Assembly: GCA_029747015.1 (NCBI GenBank)
Contig: JAKOGI010000817.1
Location: 287,501 to 351,500 of the forward strand
DNA: 64,000 nucleotides
Direction of reading: 5' to 3'
Source of the DNA: Carnegiea gigantea
Taxonomy: Eukaryota > Streptophyta > Magnoliopsida > Caryophyllales > Cactaceae
The notes below the pieces were generated by a model. It saw only the letters and a list, made by a program, of their open reading frames with translations. It was not told the DNA's origin and made no database searches. Shown piece by piece: positions 1-9,815 of this stretch. A program made the translations under genes and the position numbers. The stretch's first letter is position 1; each line of letters starts with the position of its first letter.

Positions 1-240
1 TAGCAGCATTGGTCCGCCTCTATGAGTCCACAGGGTGCCTAGTAAGTCCGTAGGGCAGCCTGGTGATCGGTGACCCCGATAGTAAAGGATTGGAATAGAG
101 GTAGTCCTAGTTTGGTCCCGTAATGCATTGTTAGGTACCTAGCAAGTCTTTGTCAACGATAAGCATAATTTTTTTGTTATTTTGTGTTGATTAATTTCTT
201 TAGTTGAATTGATTATCCTGAGACTACTCATTTTATCATC
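1..240 (+). promoter_or_regulatory. EPRV copy A leader (partial)
   Basis: This is an untranslated leader matching the leaders before the coding starts of copies B (4080-4327), E (45150-45389) and G (61690-61927). They share wording such as GTTAGGTACCTAGCAAGTC at 129-147 and the stretch before the start codon. The window edge cuts off the promoter and primer-binding site. The long AT-rich leader with short upstream frames fits pararetroviral pregenomic RNA. Confidence 0.7.
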
Positions 241-1271
241 ATGGTAGCATCATTAAGAAGACTTTTGTCTAAATCATCATCTTCATTTTCTTCATCACTT
301 ACATCTCCTTTAGAATCAAGCATAGTGCATAGTAAAGAAATTCATGAATCCAGGGATTATTCAAAATAGAATATCCCTTCTCAACCCATTAAATTAATTT
401 ATTCAATTGGACCTTTAAACTTTAAAACTACTTTTTCTGTCAAAAAGCGTGAAGAAACCATTAGTTTAAATAATCACTACAAAACCTTTCGGCCTTTATC
501 AAGAGTTTCAATCAATAAATACCCTAAAAAAACCTTCAGATATATTCAGTTTGGCCTAGTTCAAGCCGATGTTAAATCTTTAACTAAACTAGGAATTGAT
601 ACCGCCGTCTTCTTAACTTTAAGAGATGACAAATTAAAAACATACAAAGATTCACTCCTTGCAATGGTCCAATCAAATGTTTGTAATGGTCCAATCTATT
701 TCAATTGTTGTCCAAATTATTCAGTAGATCTTACTAGTCCTTGGATTCTTCAAACTCTAGTCCTTGATGTTCATTTAAGGATTGATAAACTTAAAGAGTT
801 TTCAAAAAACCTTGCGATTACCTATCGAGTCTACTTTGGATTATTCTCTTCCCAATTAAATCCAAAACTTAGTATTTTTCCGCCTTAGAGAGAAAAACCG
901 CTCTTATTCATGTTTGTGTTGATGAATCAGCCACTTATATCCCTATAAGGCTAAAGTGGGATGAAATTACCATACCTCAAGAACTCATTATTCTATATCC
1001 TAAACCCCCTAGGAATATTACAATCAAAGAAATGTCTCTTATTTCAAAGACCTCTTACAGAAGGCCTTTACTTCGATTTAGTTCGTTTCGTGAGCCTTCT
1101 CGCCCTACTATCATTCCAGAATTCCAGTTGGCTAGATCCTGAATCTCATCTGTGCCATCCACTAATAGAAACCCTCATATTAGCTGAATAATCGATCGAG
1201 CTCCTTTGCCTGAAGTTATATACAATGATACTCAATCCCATGAATGCCCTGTGTCACCTACCTTTTCCTAA
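241..1271 (+). pseudogene. EPRV copy A: movement-protein domain of the polyprotein, broken
   Basis: The likely start is the ATG at 241, immediately after the conserved leader, opening with a serine-rich stretch. The frame has a TAG at 367 and another at 886, shifts once near 887-896 in an A/G-rich run, and continues in the new frame with stops at 1140, 1185 and 1269. Between about 540 and 800 the translation resembles a 30K-superfamily movement protein: an LRDD motif (619-630) followed by GPIYFN (688-705) and a hydrophobic strand region. In the Caulimoviridae this protein moves virus between cells through plasmodesmata and sits at the N-terminus of some polyproteins. It is the only movement-protein region in the window; six other copies go directly from leader to mid domain. 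The assignment rests on motif memory, not a search. Confidence 0.7.
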
Positions 1272-1868
1272 ATGAGAACTCCATCTGAATTAAATGAAAG
1301 TACAAAAGTTACATTTCAAGTTAATGGATGTTATCTTAATAAAGAATTTTACCACGATTATAATCAGCCCTTTAGAAAATGGTTCTTTGCCCATTTTTCT
1401 AAGGATGTGCAACAATTACTCAAAACTATTTACTGCAATCAATTAGTCAAAATAAAAGAAAATATAGCCTTCTTTGATTGGCTAAATATATATTTACACA
1501 AACACCGTATTTCTATTCCTAACTATCATCCATCAATTTGTGTCATCGAATGCCAAGCAAAATTATGACACAATCTTGTTACAAGGCAATCAATAGTCTC
1601 TGTTCATCATCCACTGCACACCTTACCTATTCTTGTAACGAAAGATGACTCTATTATTGCACTCCATTCAAAAAACTTCGAGAGGGAGAAAGGGAAAAAG
1701 ATTCCCAAGAAACTAGAATTTTTTTGATGAAACACGCAGGATCATTGAACAAAATAATCATTCTAATCAAACATTACATACTATGGCTATCCAACTAGAT
1801 TCAATAACCACTCAATTAAGAGATAATTCTAGCAATTACTCGTTAGAACCCGAAAGGACAAATTCAAA
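1272..1868 (+). pseudogene. EPRV copy A: conserved mid domain and linker
   Basis: The frame 1272-1568 (98 codons) continues the second frame of the movement-protein region. It has the block FQVNGCYLNKEFYHDY and the stretch KTIYCNQLVKIKENI, which recur in copies B, C, D, E, F and G, so this is a genuine viral module. Its function is not known to me; it lies where a capsid N-terminal or assembly region would be expected. After 1568 the sequence differs from the other copies and has several stops, so the linker to the zinc knuckle belongs to a distinct subtype. Confidence 0.65.
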
Positions 1869-2060
1869 ATGAAAAATATCAAGAAAATAATGCATCTTAG
1901 ATATGGTAATACAAGGCATATGGCTAATAAAAAGAAAACTTTATGTGCAAACAATCCTAAATTTCAAGGAAAAATATTCAAAGTTACCTATACTCAATCA
2001 GAGTACTTTTCCAACAATCAAGAGAACCCAAACAAAAGAAAATTAGATTCTGGCTATAAA
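1869..2060 (+). pseudogene. EPRV copy A: alpha-type zinc knuckle region
   Basis: An open frame from 1869 contains LRYGNTRHMANKKKTLC at about 1896-1946. This aligns with the knuckle CLKYGKTRHVVNKKKRLC in copy B and related versions in G, H and I. The first cysteine is lost through a small insertion near 1893, and a tyrosine stands at the second metal-binding position as in every alpha copy. The lysine-rich tract after it (NNPKFQGKIFKVTYT) is also shared. The frame then runs into the CACTA insertion and stops there. A nucleic-acid-binding gag-like role is inferred from the family. Confidence 0.6.
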
Positions 2061-2424
2061 TACTACTAAAAATTTGACTTATTCCGACGGAATACTCCGG
2101 TGGAAAATTGGTCCGTCGGAATCTCGACAAATTTAGAAAAATTCGCTGGAATACCGGCGGATTTTCCGACGGACCTATATTTTTGGATTTCTGATAGAAT
2201 CTGGGAAATTTTTTTTTTTGAATTTTTGGTTGCATCCGACAGATGAGTCCGTCGACCGCCGAATTCCGTCGGAGAAGCAGTCCGACGGACTTGTTATTTC
2301 GATCGGAATGACTTCTTGACTCTCCTTATTCCGCCGGAATTTCCGTCGGAAAACTCATTTTTTAATGGAAAATGTTGCTTTTTTTGTTGGAAAATCCATC
2401 GAAAAAAGTTTATTTTTTAGTAGT
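2061..2424. mobile_element. CACTA-type miniature transposon
   Basis: The ends are inverted: TACTACTAAAAA on the left and TTTTTTAGTAGT(A) on the right, matching CACTACTAAAAA-type CACTA termini with the outermost C changed to T. The interior carries repeated TCCGACGG and CCGTCGGA subterminal motifs typical of En/Spm elements. AAA at 2058-2060 and 2425-2427 is a plausible 3-bp target duplication. Copy G near 63137 reads straight through the same site, giving an empty-site comparison. There is no transposase, so it depended on another element. Confidence 0.8.
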
Positions 2425-2788
2425 AAATCCATTGATCAAATTAGTTTCAAAAAATGGTATATTTGTATTACTTTAAAACTTCAAGATAATTTTGAGCTAA
2501 AAACAATAGCACTCTTGACGGTGGTGCAGACCAAAATTGCATCAAAGAAGAATTAATTCCATCCCATTATTACAAAAAAAAACATCAGAACAACTTCTTA
2601 GCACTAATGGAACTCCACTAAAAATTTAATACAAATTATCTAATGCTTATACTTGTAATAAAGAATATTGCTTTCAAAATTCATTCATTTTAGTTAAGCA
2701 TATAAGCCAAGAAGTTATTCTTGGCATTCCTTTTATTACTTAAATTTATCCTTTCAAGGTAGATCAAAACAATATTCATACAAATATC
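2425..2788 (+). pseudogene. EPRV copy A: protease I
   Basis: After the insertion the viral frame resumes. A retropepsin-like active site, Asp-Gly-Gly-Ala-Asp, is encoded at 2517-2531 but is out of frame with the preceding codons because of a one-base loss. The region ends with an ILGIPF-type strand near 2725-2745, also found in the other proteases here. It is homologous to but clearly distinct from protease II in copies B, C, E and F, and closest to the versions in G, H and F. In this family the enzyme would cut the polyprotein. Small shifts and stops make it inactive. Confidence 0.65.
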
Positions 2789-3090
2789 ATGAAACTTGAA
2801 GATAAAAAACTTCAAGAAATAATGTTTTTCCTTTTAATTCATGACGATTCGGAGGAAACCCTTTGTAAAATTCAAACATCTGACTCCAGTCATTCTGATT
2901 CCTCATACGAAGAAGTTACACTCTGATCTAATAATTGTAATGTTATTACAAAAGATCAATCTAAAAAAAAAACTCCTCTTCGATATCATTGAAAAGATTG
3001 AGGAACTAGAAATCAAAACTCAATGTATTCACAAGGTTAAAGGCGCATTCCTCAAAAATAAAGCTACCGAATCAAGAATACAACCTTTTA
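2789..3090 (+). pseudogene. EPRV copy A: coiled-coil region (beta type)
   Basis: An ATG at 2789 begins a segment matching the region downstream of the beta zinc knuckle in copies C, D and E (MKLEDKKLQEIM). In A it is fused directly to protease I, a junction also seen in F. The segment is charged, with leucine/isoleucine spacing that suggests a coiled coil, and it is frameshifted near 2965. It stops abruptly at about 3090, where sequence from the end of RNase H follows. Protease II and the reverse transcriptase were therefore deleted. Confidence 0.6.
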
Positions 3091-3343
3091 TGTACATCAA
3101 AATTTCAAGATGATTTATATTACAAGAAATTCTTATTAAGAGTTGATTGCAAAAGTGCATAAGAAATTTTACAAAAGGACATTCAAAATCTTGTCTCAAA
3201 GCATATTTTGCTTGCTGGCAAACAATATTTTCAGTTTTCGATTTTGATATTAAACTCATTAATGAAGAAAACAATTCCCTTCCTGACATCCTCTGGGGAA
3301 TTTCCTTAAGCAAAGTAACTTTGCTTCGATTCTTTTATTCCAG
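3091..3343 (+). pseudogene. EPRV copy A: RNase H C-terminal remnant
   Basis: This matches the distal RNase H and connection to ORF2 in copies B (7320-7569), C, E and F. Recognisable pieces are a KFQDDLYYKKFLLRVDCKS-like stretch (3095-3155) and the VFDFDI...NEENNSLPD stretch (3230-3290). The catalytic N-terminal half of the domain is absent. One stop (TAA at 3160) and several substitutions are visible. Confidence 0.65.
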
Positions 3344-3903
3344 ATGTCATCCACATCCAAATTAATGCACATTCAAAATCCAAACAACCTCAAAAACATT
3401 CAAGAACCCCTTCTATTTTGTCTCATAGATCATACTGGTGAACTTCATTTTACTAAATTCGAAGGACCTCGATATAATGAATATCCTATCTTTATCCACT
3501 ACGATCAATGGCTCTCCAATTCCTAGCCCTCCTTTTATGCATATTTAATAATACTCAAGTTCTACAAATCACTTTTGCAACTACTCGACAGTCATCCAGC
3601 GCTTATTATGGTATCAACTGGTTACATTCAAACCCTCCGTTTTGATAGACAATATATCATAGATTATTGAGAACCCCTTGATCAGTATATCATCCAATTT
3701 ATTCAATGTGTTATTCCTGATGCCCACCTCTATCCAGCTAATGAGCATTGGTTCTTCTACTCCAAGAAATCACCTTAGTATAGTTTAATTGAGTGTCAGA
3801 CTCCATTGTTACCAATTTGCATTCAAAACCATCAGTGTAGCATATAACAAGAATATCCAAGACTCTGCAACCACTAAGGGACAGTATACAATAACGCCCC
3901 TAA
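3344..3903 (+). pseudogene. EPRV copy A: ORF2 (function unknown)
   Basis: The ATG at 3344 opens 60 codons (to 3526) with an FEGPRYNEYPIF block and an IHYDQWL ending, conserved in copies E, F, B and C. That conservation across decayed copies marks it as a real second viral ORF, not chance. The first ATG follows a pyrimidine-rich run ending in CAG, so a spliced origin is possible. Homology runs on to about 3880, then the IGR is cut short at about 3903, losing TATA box and primer site before copy B's leader. I do not recognise the product; ORF2 of similar viruses has no settled function. Confidence 0.55.
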
Positions 3904-4327
3904 ATTAGTCCTTCAATTAAATAAGTTCTTGTTTAACCTTACCACCATGTATCTAGGCTAACCACCTGAGATTAGTCAAAGGACTAACTAGTTAGGATAA
4001 AAAAGGTTAATTAACCCATATAGATATATAAATATCCTCATTAAAGACATAGATAAGTTGGTTATCTGGCATGAGAGGTGTGTTGGTCAGCATCATTGGT
4101 CAGCCTCTGTGAGTCCTTAGGGTGTCCTGAAAAGTCCGTTGGTTAACCTAATGATTAGTGGTCCCAACAGTAAAGGGTTGGAATGGACGTGATTGTGGTG
4201 TAGCCCCGCAGTGCATTGTTAGGTACCTGGCAAGTCTTTGTCCACAATAAGCATATTTGTGTGTTATTTCGTGTTGGTTAATGTCTTTAGTCTAATTGAT
4301 TATCCTGAGACTAATTATCTTAGCATC
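3904..4327 (+). promoter_or_regulatory. EPRV copy B leader, promoter lost
   Basis: This is a leader homologous to that of copy G (61512-61927), from the CTTACCACCATGTATCTAGG block to the ATG at 4328. The upstream IGR present in other copies is missing: A's ORF2 end joins directly into the leader near 3903. Copy B therefore has no promoter or primer-binding site of its own. Confidence 0.65.
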
Positions 4328-5486
4328 ATGACATCATCATCATCATCTAGCTCTCTTTTACATTCAAGCATAATAATTAATGAAAGTTTAGATTCAAAAG
4401 AAAACTGTCTCAAGCAAAATGATTTTTCTAAACCTAGTAAACGAACCTCTTTTACTAATCAAACTTTTCAAGTCAATGGAGTTTATCTTAATAAAAAATT
4501 CTATCAAGACTACAATCGGTCTTATCTAGAAGGTTCTTTTCTTATTTTTCTAAAGAAATGCAATAGTTATTCAATACAATTTATTATACACAATTAGCCA
4601 AAATCAAAGGAAATATACGTTTCTTTAACGGGCTAAATGACTTTCTTTCAAAACATCAATTTTCCATGTCTAATTACAATAAATCCATATGTGCCACTAA
4701 GCGAAACTTATGGCATTATCTTCTCATCAAAGAAACAATTAATTCTACTCATCCTTTGTCTTCCTCCCCAAGGCAAGAAGTTCAAAATACTTTCGAAAAT
4801 TCTCCTTTAAAAGAAGTACTTTGCACAGATAATCCGTCATGTGGTAATCAGCTTGAAAGCTCAGATCCTGAATCTAGCATTTCAGACAATTCAAATCTTA
4901 TTAAAACCATTGGAGATAATTTCAATAAAACCCAATGAGGGGAAAATTCTAACAGTTATTCATTACAATCATTAAGAATTAAGAAAATTCCTCATACCAA
5001 CTCTCCACCTTTATTCAATCCTTTTAGCCTATCCATTAAGGAAATTCCTTCTATTCCCACAGTAAACTTAGGAAACAACAATAAAAAACAGAAATCGAAT
5101 TATTTCAGAAAATTTTTCATAAATTATAAAAACCCACATCACTAAAACAAACACTTTGTATTTATGAATCCTCCTATAACAATCAACCTAAGAATTCATA
5201 TCTCAAATCTAGTTCTTCGAATAAGTCAAATCTTATTAGAATTAACAAAAATAATTCCAAAAAAATTCCAAAAGTAACGGCTCCATTTATCATAAAAAGA
5301 AACTCAAAAACAGTTGTTTTAGGAAGTGAAAAGACAAATTCAAAATCCAGGAAAAAAAAGTGCCTTAAATATGGCAAAACAAGGCATGTGGTCAATAAAA
5401 AGAAAAGATTATGTACGAACACTCCTAAATTTCAAGGAAAAATATTCAAAGTTACCTATACTTAACTAGAATACTTTTCCAAAAAT
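4328..5486 (+). pseudogene. EPRV copy B: serine-rich N-terminus, mid domain and alpha zinc knuckle
   Basis: ATG at 4328 is followed by a short TCA repeat encoding serines; the frame is also open upstream to 4238 through leader sequence. The mid domain (FQVNGVYLNKKFYQDYN) runs to about 4600. The frame then shifts, and 4666-4938 is open, rich in Ser, Asn and Glu. The alpha knuckle at 5361-5414 reads CLKYGKTRHVVNKKKRLC, with Cys at 5361, Tyr where the second Cys should be, His at 5385 and a late Cys at 5412. There is no movement-protein domain and no coat core like that of D and E. Several frameshifts and stops make it a pseudogene. Confidence 0.65.
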
Positions 5487-5579
5487 CAAGAGAGCCTAAA
5501 CCAAAGAAAATTATGTTCTGATTATACACACATTGATCAAATTAGTTTCCAAGAGAGCCTAAACCAAAGAAAATTATGT
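5487..5579 (+). repeat. 30-nt direct repeat at the alpha/beta junction of copy B
   Basis: A 30-nt segment occurs at 5487-5516 and again at 5550-5579, separated by 33 nt that include a protease-I-upstream phrase. Immediately after the second copy the sequence changes from alpha type to beta protease II. The repeat looks like the scar of a template switch or slipped recombination between the two cassettes. Confidence 0.75.
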
Positions 5580-6060
5580 CCAAATAATCAAGATCGTGAA
5601 TCATTTCTTTCAGTTATTAATCGTATTGATTTTCAAAAATGGTATGTCTCTATTACTATTATAGTCAAAGATTTCAAACTTCATTCCATCGCTCTACTAG
5701 GCATCAGTGTGGATATGTATTACATTCAAGATGGTGTAATTCCTTCGAAGTATTTTGAGAAAACTAAAGAAAAAATGACTATTGCTACCGATCCAAACTT
5801 CAAATTAATTATAAACTTTCAAATGGTTATATTTGTAACAACAAATATTGTTTTAAAAATATTTTTATCAAAAATCTCAAACAAATTGTTGTTGAAACTC
5901 CATTTCTTACCCAATATATCCTTTTACTATCGATTCCAAAGAAATTTATTCAAATATTCTTGGAAAAGAAATTATATTCGATTTTTCTTCTCGTATCAAA
6001 AATAAAGATATTACAGTTCTTCAAGAAGCTTCAATCTCAAAAATTATTTCTGCTAAAGAA
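5580..6060 (+). pseudogene. EPRV copy B: protease II
   Basis: This is a retropepsin-like domain homologous to those of C (10250-10620), E (47690-48160) and F (57879-58350). The ITIIVKDF strand precedes the active-site position, where the expected Asp-Ser-Gly-Ala-Asp has decayed to Gly-Ile-Ser-Val-Asp (around 5700-5715). An MYYIQDGVIPSKYFEKT stretch follows. The catalytic aspartate is lost, so the enzyme would be inactive even if translated. It sits in the normal place before the reverse transcriptase. Confidence 0.65.
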
Positions 6061-6966
6061 AAATAAATAGCCTCTCTTCAAACAGAAATCATTCAAGCAA
6101 GTATTAAAGAACAACTCGATATACTAAACATTCAGCAAAAAATCCTAAAACGCAAGAAATCATTTGAAGGATATGTCTGTACTGATATCTCGAATACCTT
6201 TTGAGATAGAAAGTAATATATGGTAGAATTACGATATGAAAAAGATTTTGATGAAAGAAGTATTCCAACAAAAGCACGCCCTATTCAAATGACTAAAGAT
6301 CTTTTAGAATTTTGTAAAAAAGAAATTCAATCTTTATTAGATAAAAGGCTCATTCGACCCTTCAAATATCCTTGGAGTTGTGCTGCCTTCTATATCTCTA
6401 ATAGTGCCAAAAAGAAACGTGGTGTTCCTAAATTAATCATAAATTATAAACCACTCAACAAAATTCTTCAATAGATAAGATACCCAATTCCCAATAAAAA
6501 CAATTTACTAGGAAGATTATATGATGCAAAAATATTTCCAAAATTTGACAGAAAATACTGTTTCTGGCAAATTCAAATTGCTAAAAAAGATAGGTATAAA
6601 ACTAGATTCACAGTCTCATTTGGACACCACGAATGGAATGTGATGCCGTTCGGACTAAATAATGCTCCCTCTGAATTTCAACATGTTATGAATGATATTC
6701 TCAATGATTATTCTGAATTTTTAATAGTTTACATTGATGATGTTCTTATCCATTCAAAAAACTAGGATCAACATTTCAAGCATTTGAGAACATTTTTCAA
6801 TATCATCAAAAGAAATGGTTTAGCTGTTTCTACTCCAAAAATGAAATTATTTCAAACAAAAATTCAGTTTTTAGGCCATGACATTTTTAATGGTACTATT
6901 AAACCCATTTAGCGATCCATTGAATTTGCAAACAAATTTCTAGATAAAATCAAAGACAAAAATCAA
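6061..6966 (+). pseudogene. EPRV copy B: reverse transcriptase
   Basis: One reading frame from 6220 continues through the palm with only nonsense breaks (TAG 6472, TAG 6763, TAG 6910) and no frameshift. Seen in order: the RPIQMTKDLLEF finger region, the motif A aspartate in FPKFDRKY (about 6535-6560), the motif B block EWNVMPFGLNNAPSEFQ (6631-6681), and the catalytic YIDD at 6730-6741. HYEWNVMPFG wording is characteristic of Caulimoviridae. The enzyme copies pregenomic RNA to DNA in capsids. The first stop replaces a TGG that copy F retains, consistent with G-to-A decay. Confidence 0.8.
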
Positions 6967-7569
6967 TTGCAAAGGTTCCTTGGTTGTCTCAATTATGTTG
7001 CAAATTTTTTCCCCAAACTTAGGAAAATTTGTAAACCATTATTTCAAAGACTCAAGAAAAATCCTCTTCCATGGTCTCATGAACATACTCAAATAGTCAT
7101 ATATATCAAGAGTAAGGTCAAATCACTCCCATGTCTTGGCATACCAAATCCACATGCATTCATGATAGTTCAAATCGATGCATCAGATAAAGGTCTTGGA
7201 AAAATTCTTAAGCAATGTCTTGACCCAAACCCTAAATAATTAGTAAGGTTTCATAGTGGAGCCTGAACTGGACCTCAACTTCATTATTCAACAATTAAAA
7301 AGGAAGTTTTATCTATTATTTCAAAATTCCAGGATGATTTATACTTCAAAAAATTCTTATTATGAATTAATTACAAAAGTGCAAAAGAAGTTTGACAAAC
7401 GAACGTTTAAAATCTTGTCTTAGAGCAAATTTTGCTCGCTGGCAAAAAATATTTTCAGTTTTTGATTTTGAAATTGAATTCATTAATGGAGAAAACAATT
7501 CCCTTCCTAACTTCCCCACTAGGGAATCTTTGCAAGCAAAGTAACTTTGCTTCAATTCTTTTATTCTAG
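6967..7569 (+). pseudogene. EPRV copy B: RNase H domain
   Basis: This continues the RT frame (open 6967-7239). RFLGCLNYVANFFPKL is the typical connection helix; DASDKGLG at 7177-7200 carries the first catalytic aspartate. Stops at 7237 (CAA to TAA compared with copies C and F) and 7264 (TGG to TGA) follow, then a short deletion near 7318. The domain removes RNA from RNA/DNA hybrids during replication. The end runs to the ORF2 start. Confidence 0.75.
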
Positions 7570-8044
7570 ATGTCACCCACATTCAAAATCCAAACAACTT
7601 CAAAGACATTCAAGAACCCCTTCTATTTTATCTCAGAGATCACACTGATGAACTTCATTTTACAATATTCGAGGGACCTCGATACAATGAATATGTCATT
7701 TTATCCACTACGATTAATGGCTCTCAAAGTCGTGGTAGTCCTTTTATGCATATTTAACATTACTCAAGTTCTACCTATCACTTTTGCAACAACTCTACAG
7801 TCATCCAGTGCTTGTCGTGGTACCCACTGGCTACATCCAAACACTCCATTTTGGTAGGCAATATATCACATGTTATTGGCAACCCCTCGATCAACATATA
7901 GTTCAATTTATTCTACTCTAAGAAATCACTTCATTATAGTTTTACTGAGTATCAGACTCCATTACTACCAATTTACGTTCAGGATCATTTAGTGCAGCAT
8001 ATTATCAGAGTATTCTAGACTCTACAACCACTAGAGGGTATACT
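7570..8044 (+). pseudogene. EPRV copy B: ORF2
   Basis: This is homologous to ORF2 of A, C, E and F. The conserved block resembling GPRYNEY lies at about 7672-7692, but small shifts leave the longest open frame (7570-7857) partly in the wrong register. The 3' end near 8035 has the GGTATACTATATAGAAC phrase that marks the ORF2/IGR border in several copies. Product unknown. Confidence 0.5.
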
Positions 8045-8730
8045 ATATAGAACCGTCCCTGGATTTCCAACAGTCAAGTACACAGCAAATAAAAAATCAA
8101 GTAGCAGCTGTCAAGTTTTAACAATTTTGTCAGTTGTCAATCACTTAAAAATAACCACCTACAACTGTTTAAGATCAGTTTACCATTCAAGATGCCTCAA
8201 TAATTTTATCTTTTTACTGTTTTAATGTCAGAAATAGTATCATGTTACTGTATAGATAAATATTTTGTAGTGTACATTTTACTTTTTGAACTTATATAAA
8301 GGGTTCGAAGTTGTACCGCAAAGGTTGAACTTGCCTGCTTCTCTTCCTTGTATCCTTTTCCTCTCACAGTTTCCTTCTTATCATTTATGCCTCATTGCAA
8401 AATATCCACATAATTCAATCAATATTAGAAAGTTTTTATTCAATCTATTCACTGTGCAATTTTACCATTCATGCTTTTCATTCGTAAACTCATTTGAAGT
8501 TACTATTCATGCACTATTTACGCACTGTGCAAACACTGTTCATGTAGAATTAATTTCTCAGCTTTTACACCATTTATTTTGCTATTCACATTTGCAAATT
8601 GGTTTATGATTGCTATTTTAATCAATTGCTAATCAAGCTTAACTTTTAATTAATCTTGTTTTACTATTAATCAATCACATTTTTCAACTAATTTCAAAAT
8701 TAAAAATTGTACTCGGTCATCCCCGGTATA
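8045..8730 (+). promoter_or_regulatory. EPRV intergenic region with TATA box (copy B 3' end)
   Basis: This is the common EPRV non-coding region in + orientation. A TATA box (TTATATAAAGG) lies at 8293-8303, followed by the leader start with its TTGCCTGCTTCTCTTCC tract and a long AT-rich segment. It ends at about 8730 in CGGTAT, the first bases of the primer-binding site, where an inverted copy begins. The homologous region upstream of G has TATA at 61067 and the primer site at 61496. Confidence 0.7.
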
Positions 8731-8732
8731 AT

Positions 8733-9345
8733 CTTCAATTTTCAAATTAGTTGTAAAACCGTGATTAATTAATGGTAAAACAAGATTAATTGATGGTTAA
8801 ACCTATTAGCAACTGATTAAAACAATAATCATAAACAAAGTTTACGAATATGAATAGTAAAATGAATAGTGAAAAACTTGAGAAATTAATTCAGCGTGAA
8901 GGGTGCTAAATAGTGTATGAATAGCGTAGGAATAGTAACAGAAGAATGAATTCACGCAGAAACATGAATAAAAATAGCACAGTGAATTGATTGAATGAAA
9001 TCTCACTAATATTGATTTTACGGATATCTTACAACGTGGCAAAAAGGAGAACATAAGAAGGAAACTAGGGTAGGAAAATTATACAAGGAAGAGAGGCAGA
9101 CAAGTCCTGCATTTGCTTACAACTTCAAAGCCTTTATATAGGCTCAAAAAGTAAAATGTACAGTACAAAATATTTATTGACGCAGTAATATGATAATATT
9201 TTCGATATTTAAACAGTAAAAACATAAAATTATTGAAGCATCTTGAATAGTAGAATGATTTTGAACAGTTGTAGGTAGTTATTTTTGAGTGGTTGATGAC
9301 AGACAAGTTTGTTAAAACTTGACAGCTGCTACTTGATTTTTTATT
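8733..9345 (-). promoter_or_regulatory. EPRV intergenic region (copy C 3' end)
   Basis: The - strand arm of the inverted repeat, belonging to copy C. The TATA box appears as TTTATATAGG at 9133-9142 (read on -). It begins next to C's ORF2 end near 9345 and runs to 8733, where it meets the + strand IGR of copy B at the same point of the viral map, just before the primer site. Confidence 0.7.
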
Positions 9346-9815
9346 TGTTGTGTCCTACGTGCTTAATCAACTAAACAGATGTGCGCATCAGGAATAACCC
9401 GTTGAATAAATTGGATGATATACTAATTGACGGGTGTGATGTATTGCCCATAAAAATGGAGGGTTTGAATATAACCAGTTGACGCCATGATAAGCATTGC
9501 ATGATTGTAGAGTTGTTGCAAAAGTGATATGGAGAACTCAAAATATGCATAAAAGAACTGGCGTCAATTGGAGAGCCATTGATCGCAGTGAATAAAATGG
9601 CATATTCATTGTATCGAGGTCCTTCGAATGTAGTAAAATGAAGTTCATTAGAATGATCTCTGAAATAAAACAGAAGGGGTTCTTGAATGTTGAGGTTGTT
9701 TGGATTTTGAATGTGGGTGACATCTGAAATAAAATAATTGAAGCAAAGTTACTTTGCTTGAGCAAATTCCCTATTGAGGAAGTCAAGAAGGAAAATGTTC
9801 TCTCCATGAAGTCAA
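9346..9815 (-). pseudogene. EPRV copy C: ORF2
   Basis: Antisense copy of ORF2; the open frame 9538-9807 has the same phrases as copy B in the same shifted register, suggesting B and C share a recent parent. The distal part toward 9346 is closed by stops. No product can be named. Confidence 0.5.

Larger units (their letters stand above)
8045..9345. repeat. Large inverted repeat of the EPRV intergenic region
   Basis: Positions 8080-8730 and 8733-9345 are reverse-complement copies of the same IGR, with arms of roughly 600 nt and almost no spacer. For example, GTAGCAGCTGTCAAGTTTTA at 8101-8120 matches the complement of the sequence near 9315-9335. Each arm has its TATA box firing toward the centre (8294 on +, about 9133-9140 on -), so transcripts from either side would fold on themselves. 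Confidence 0.85.

Noticed and set aside
6967..7239. RNase H frame read as a separate gene
   Set aside because: It is the same reading frame as the upstream RT and is separated only by nonsense codons, so it belongs to the polyprotein.
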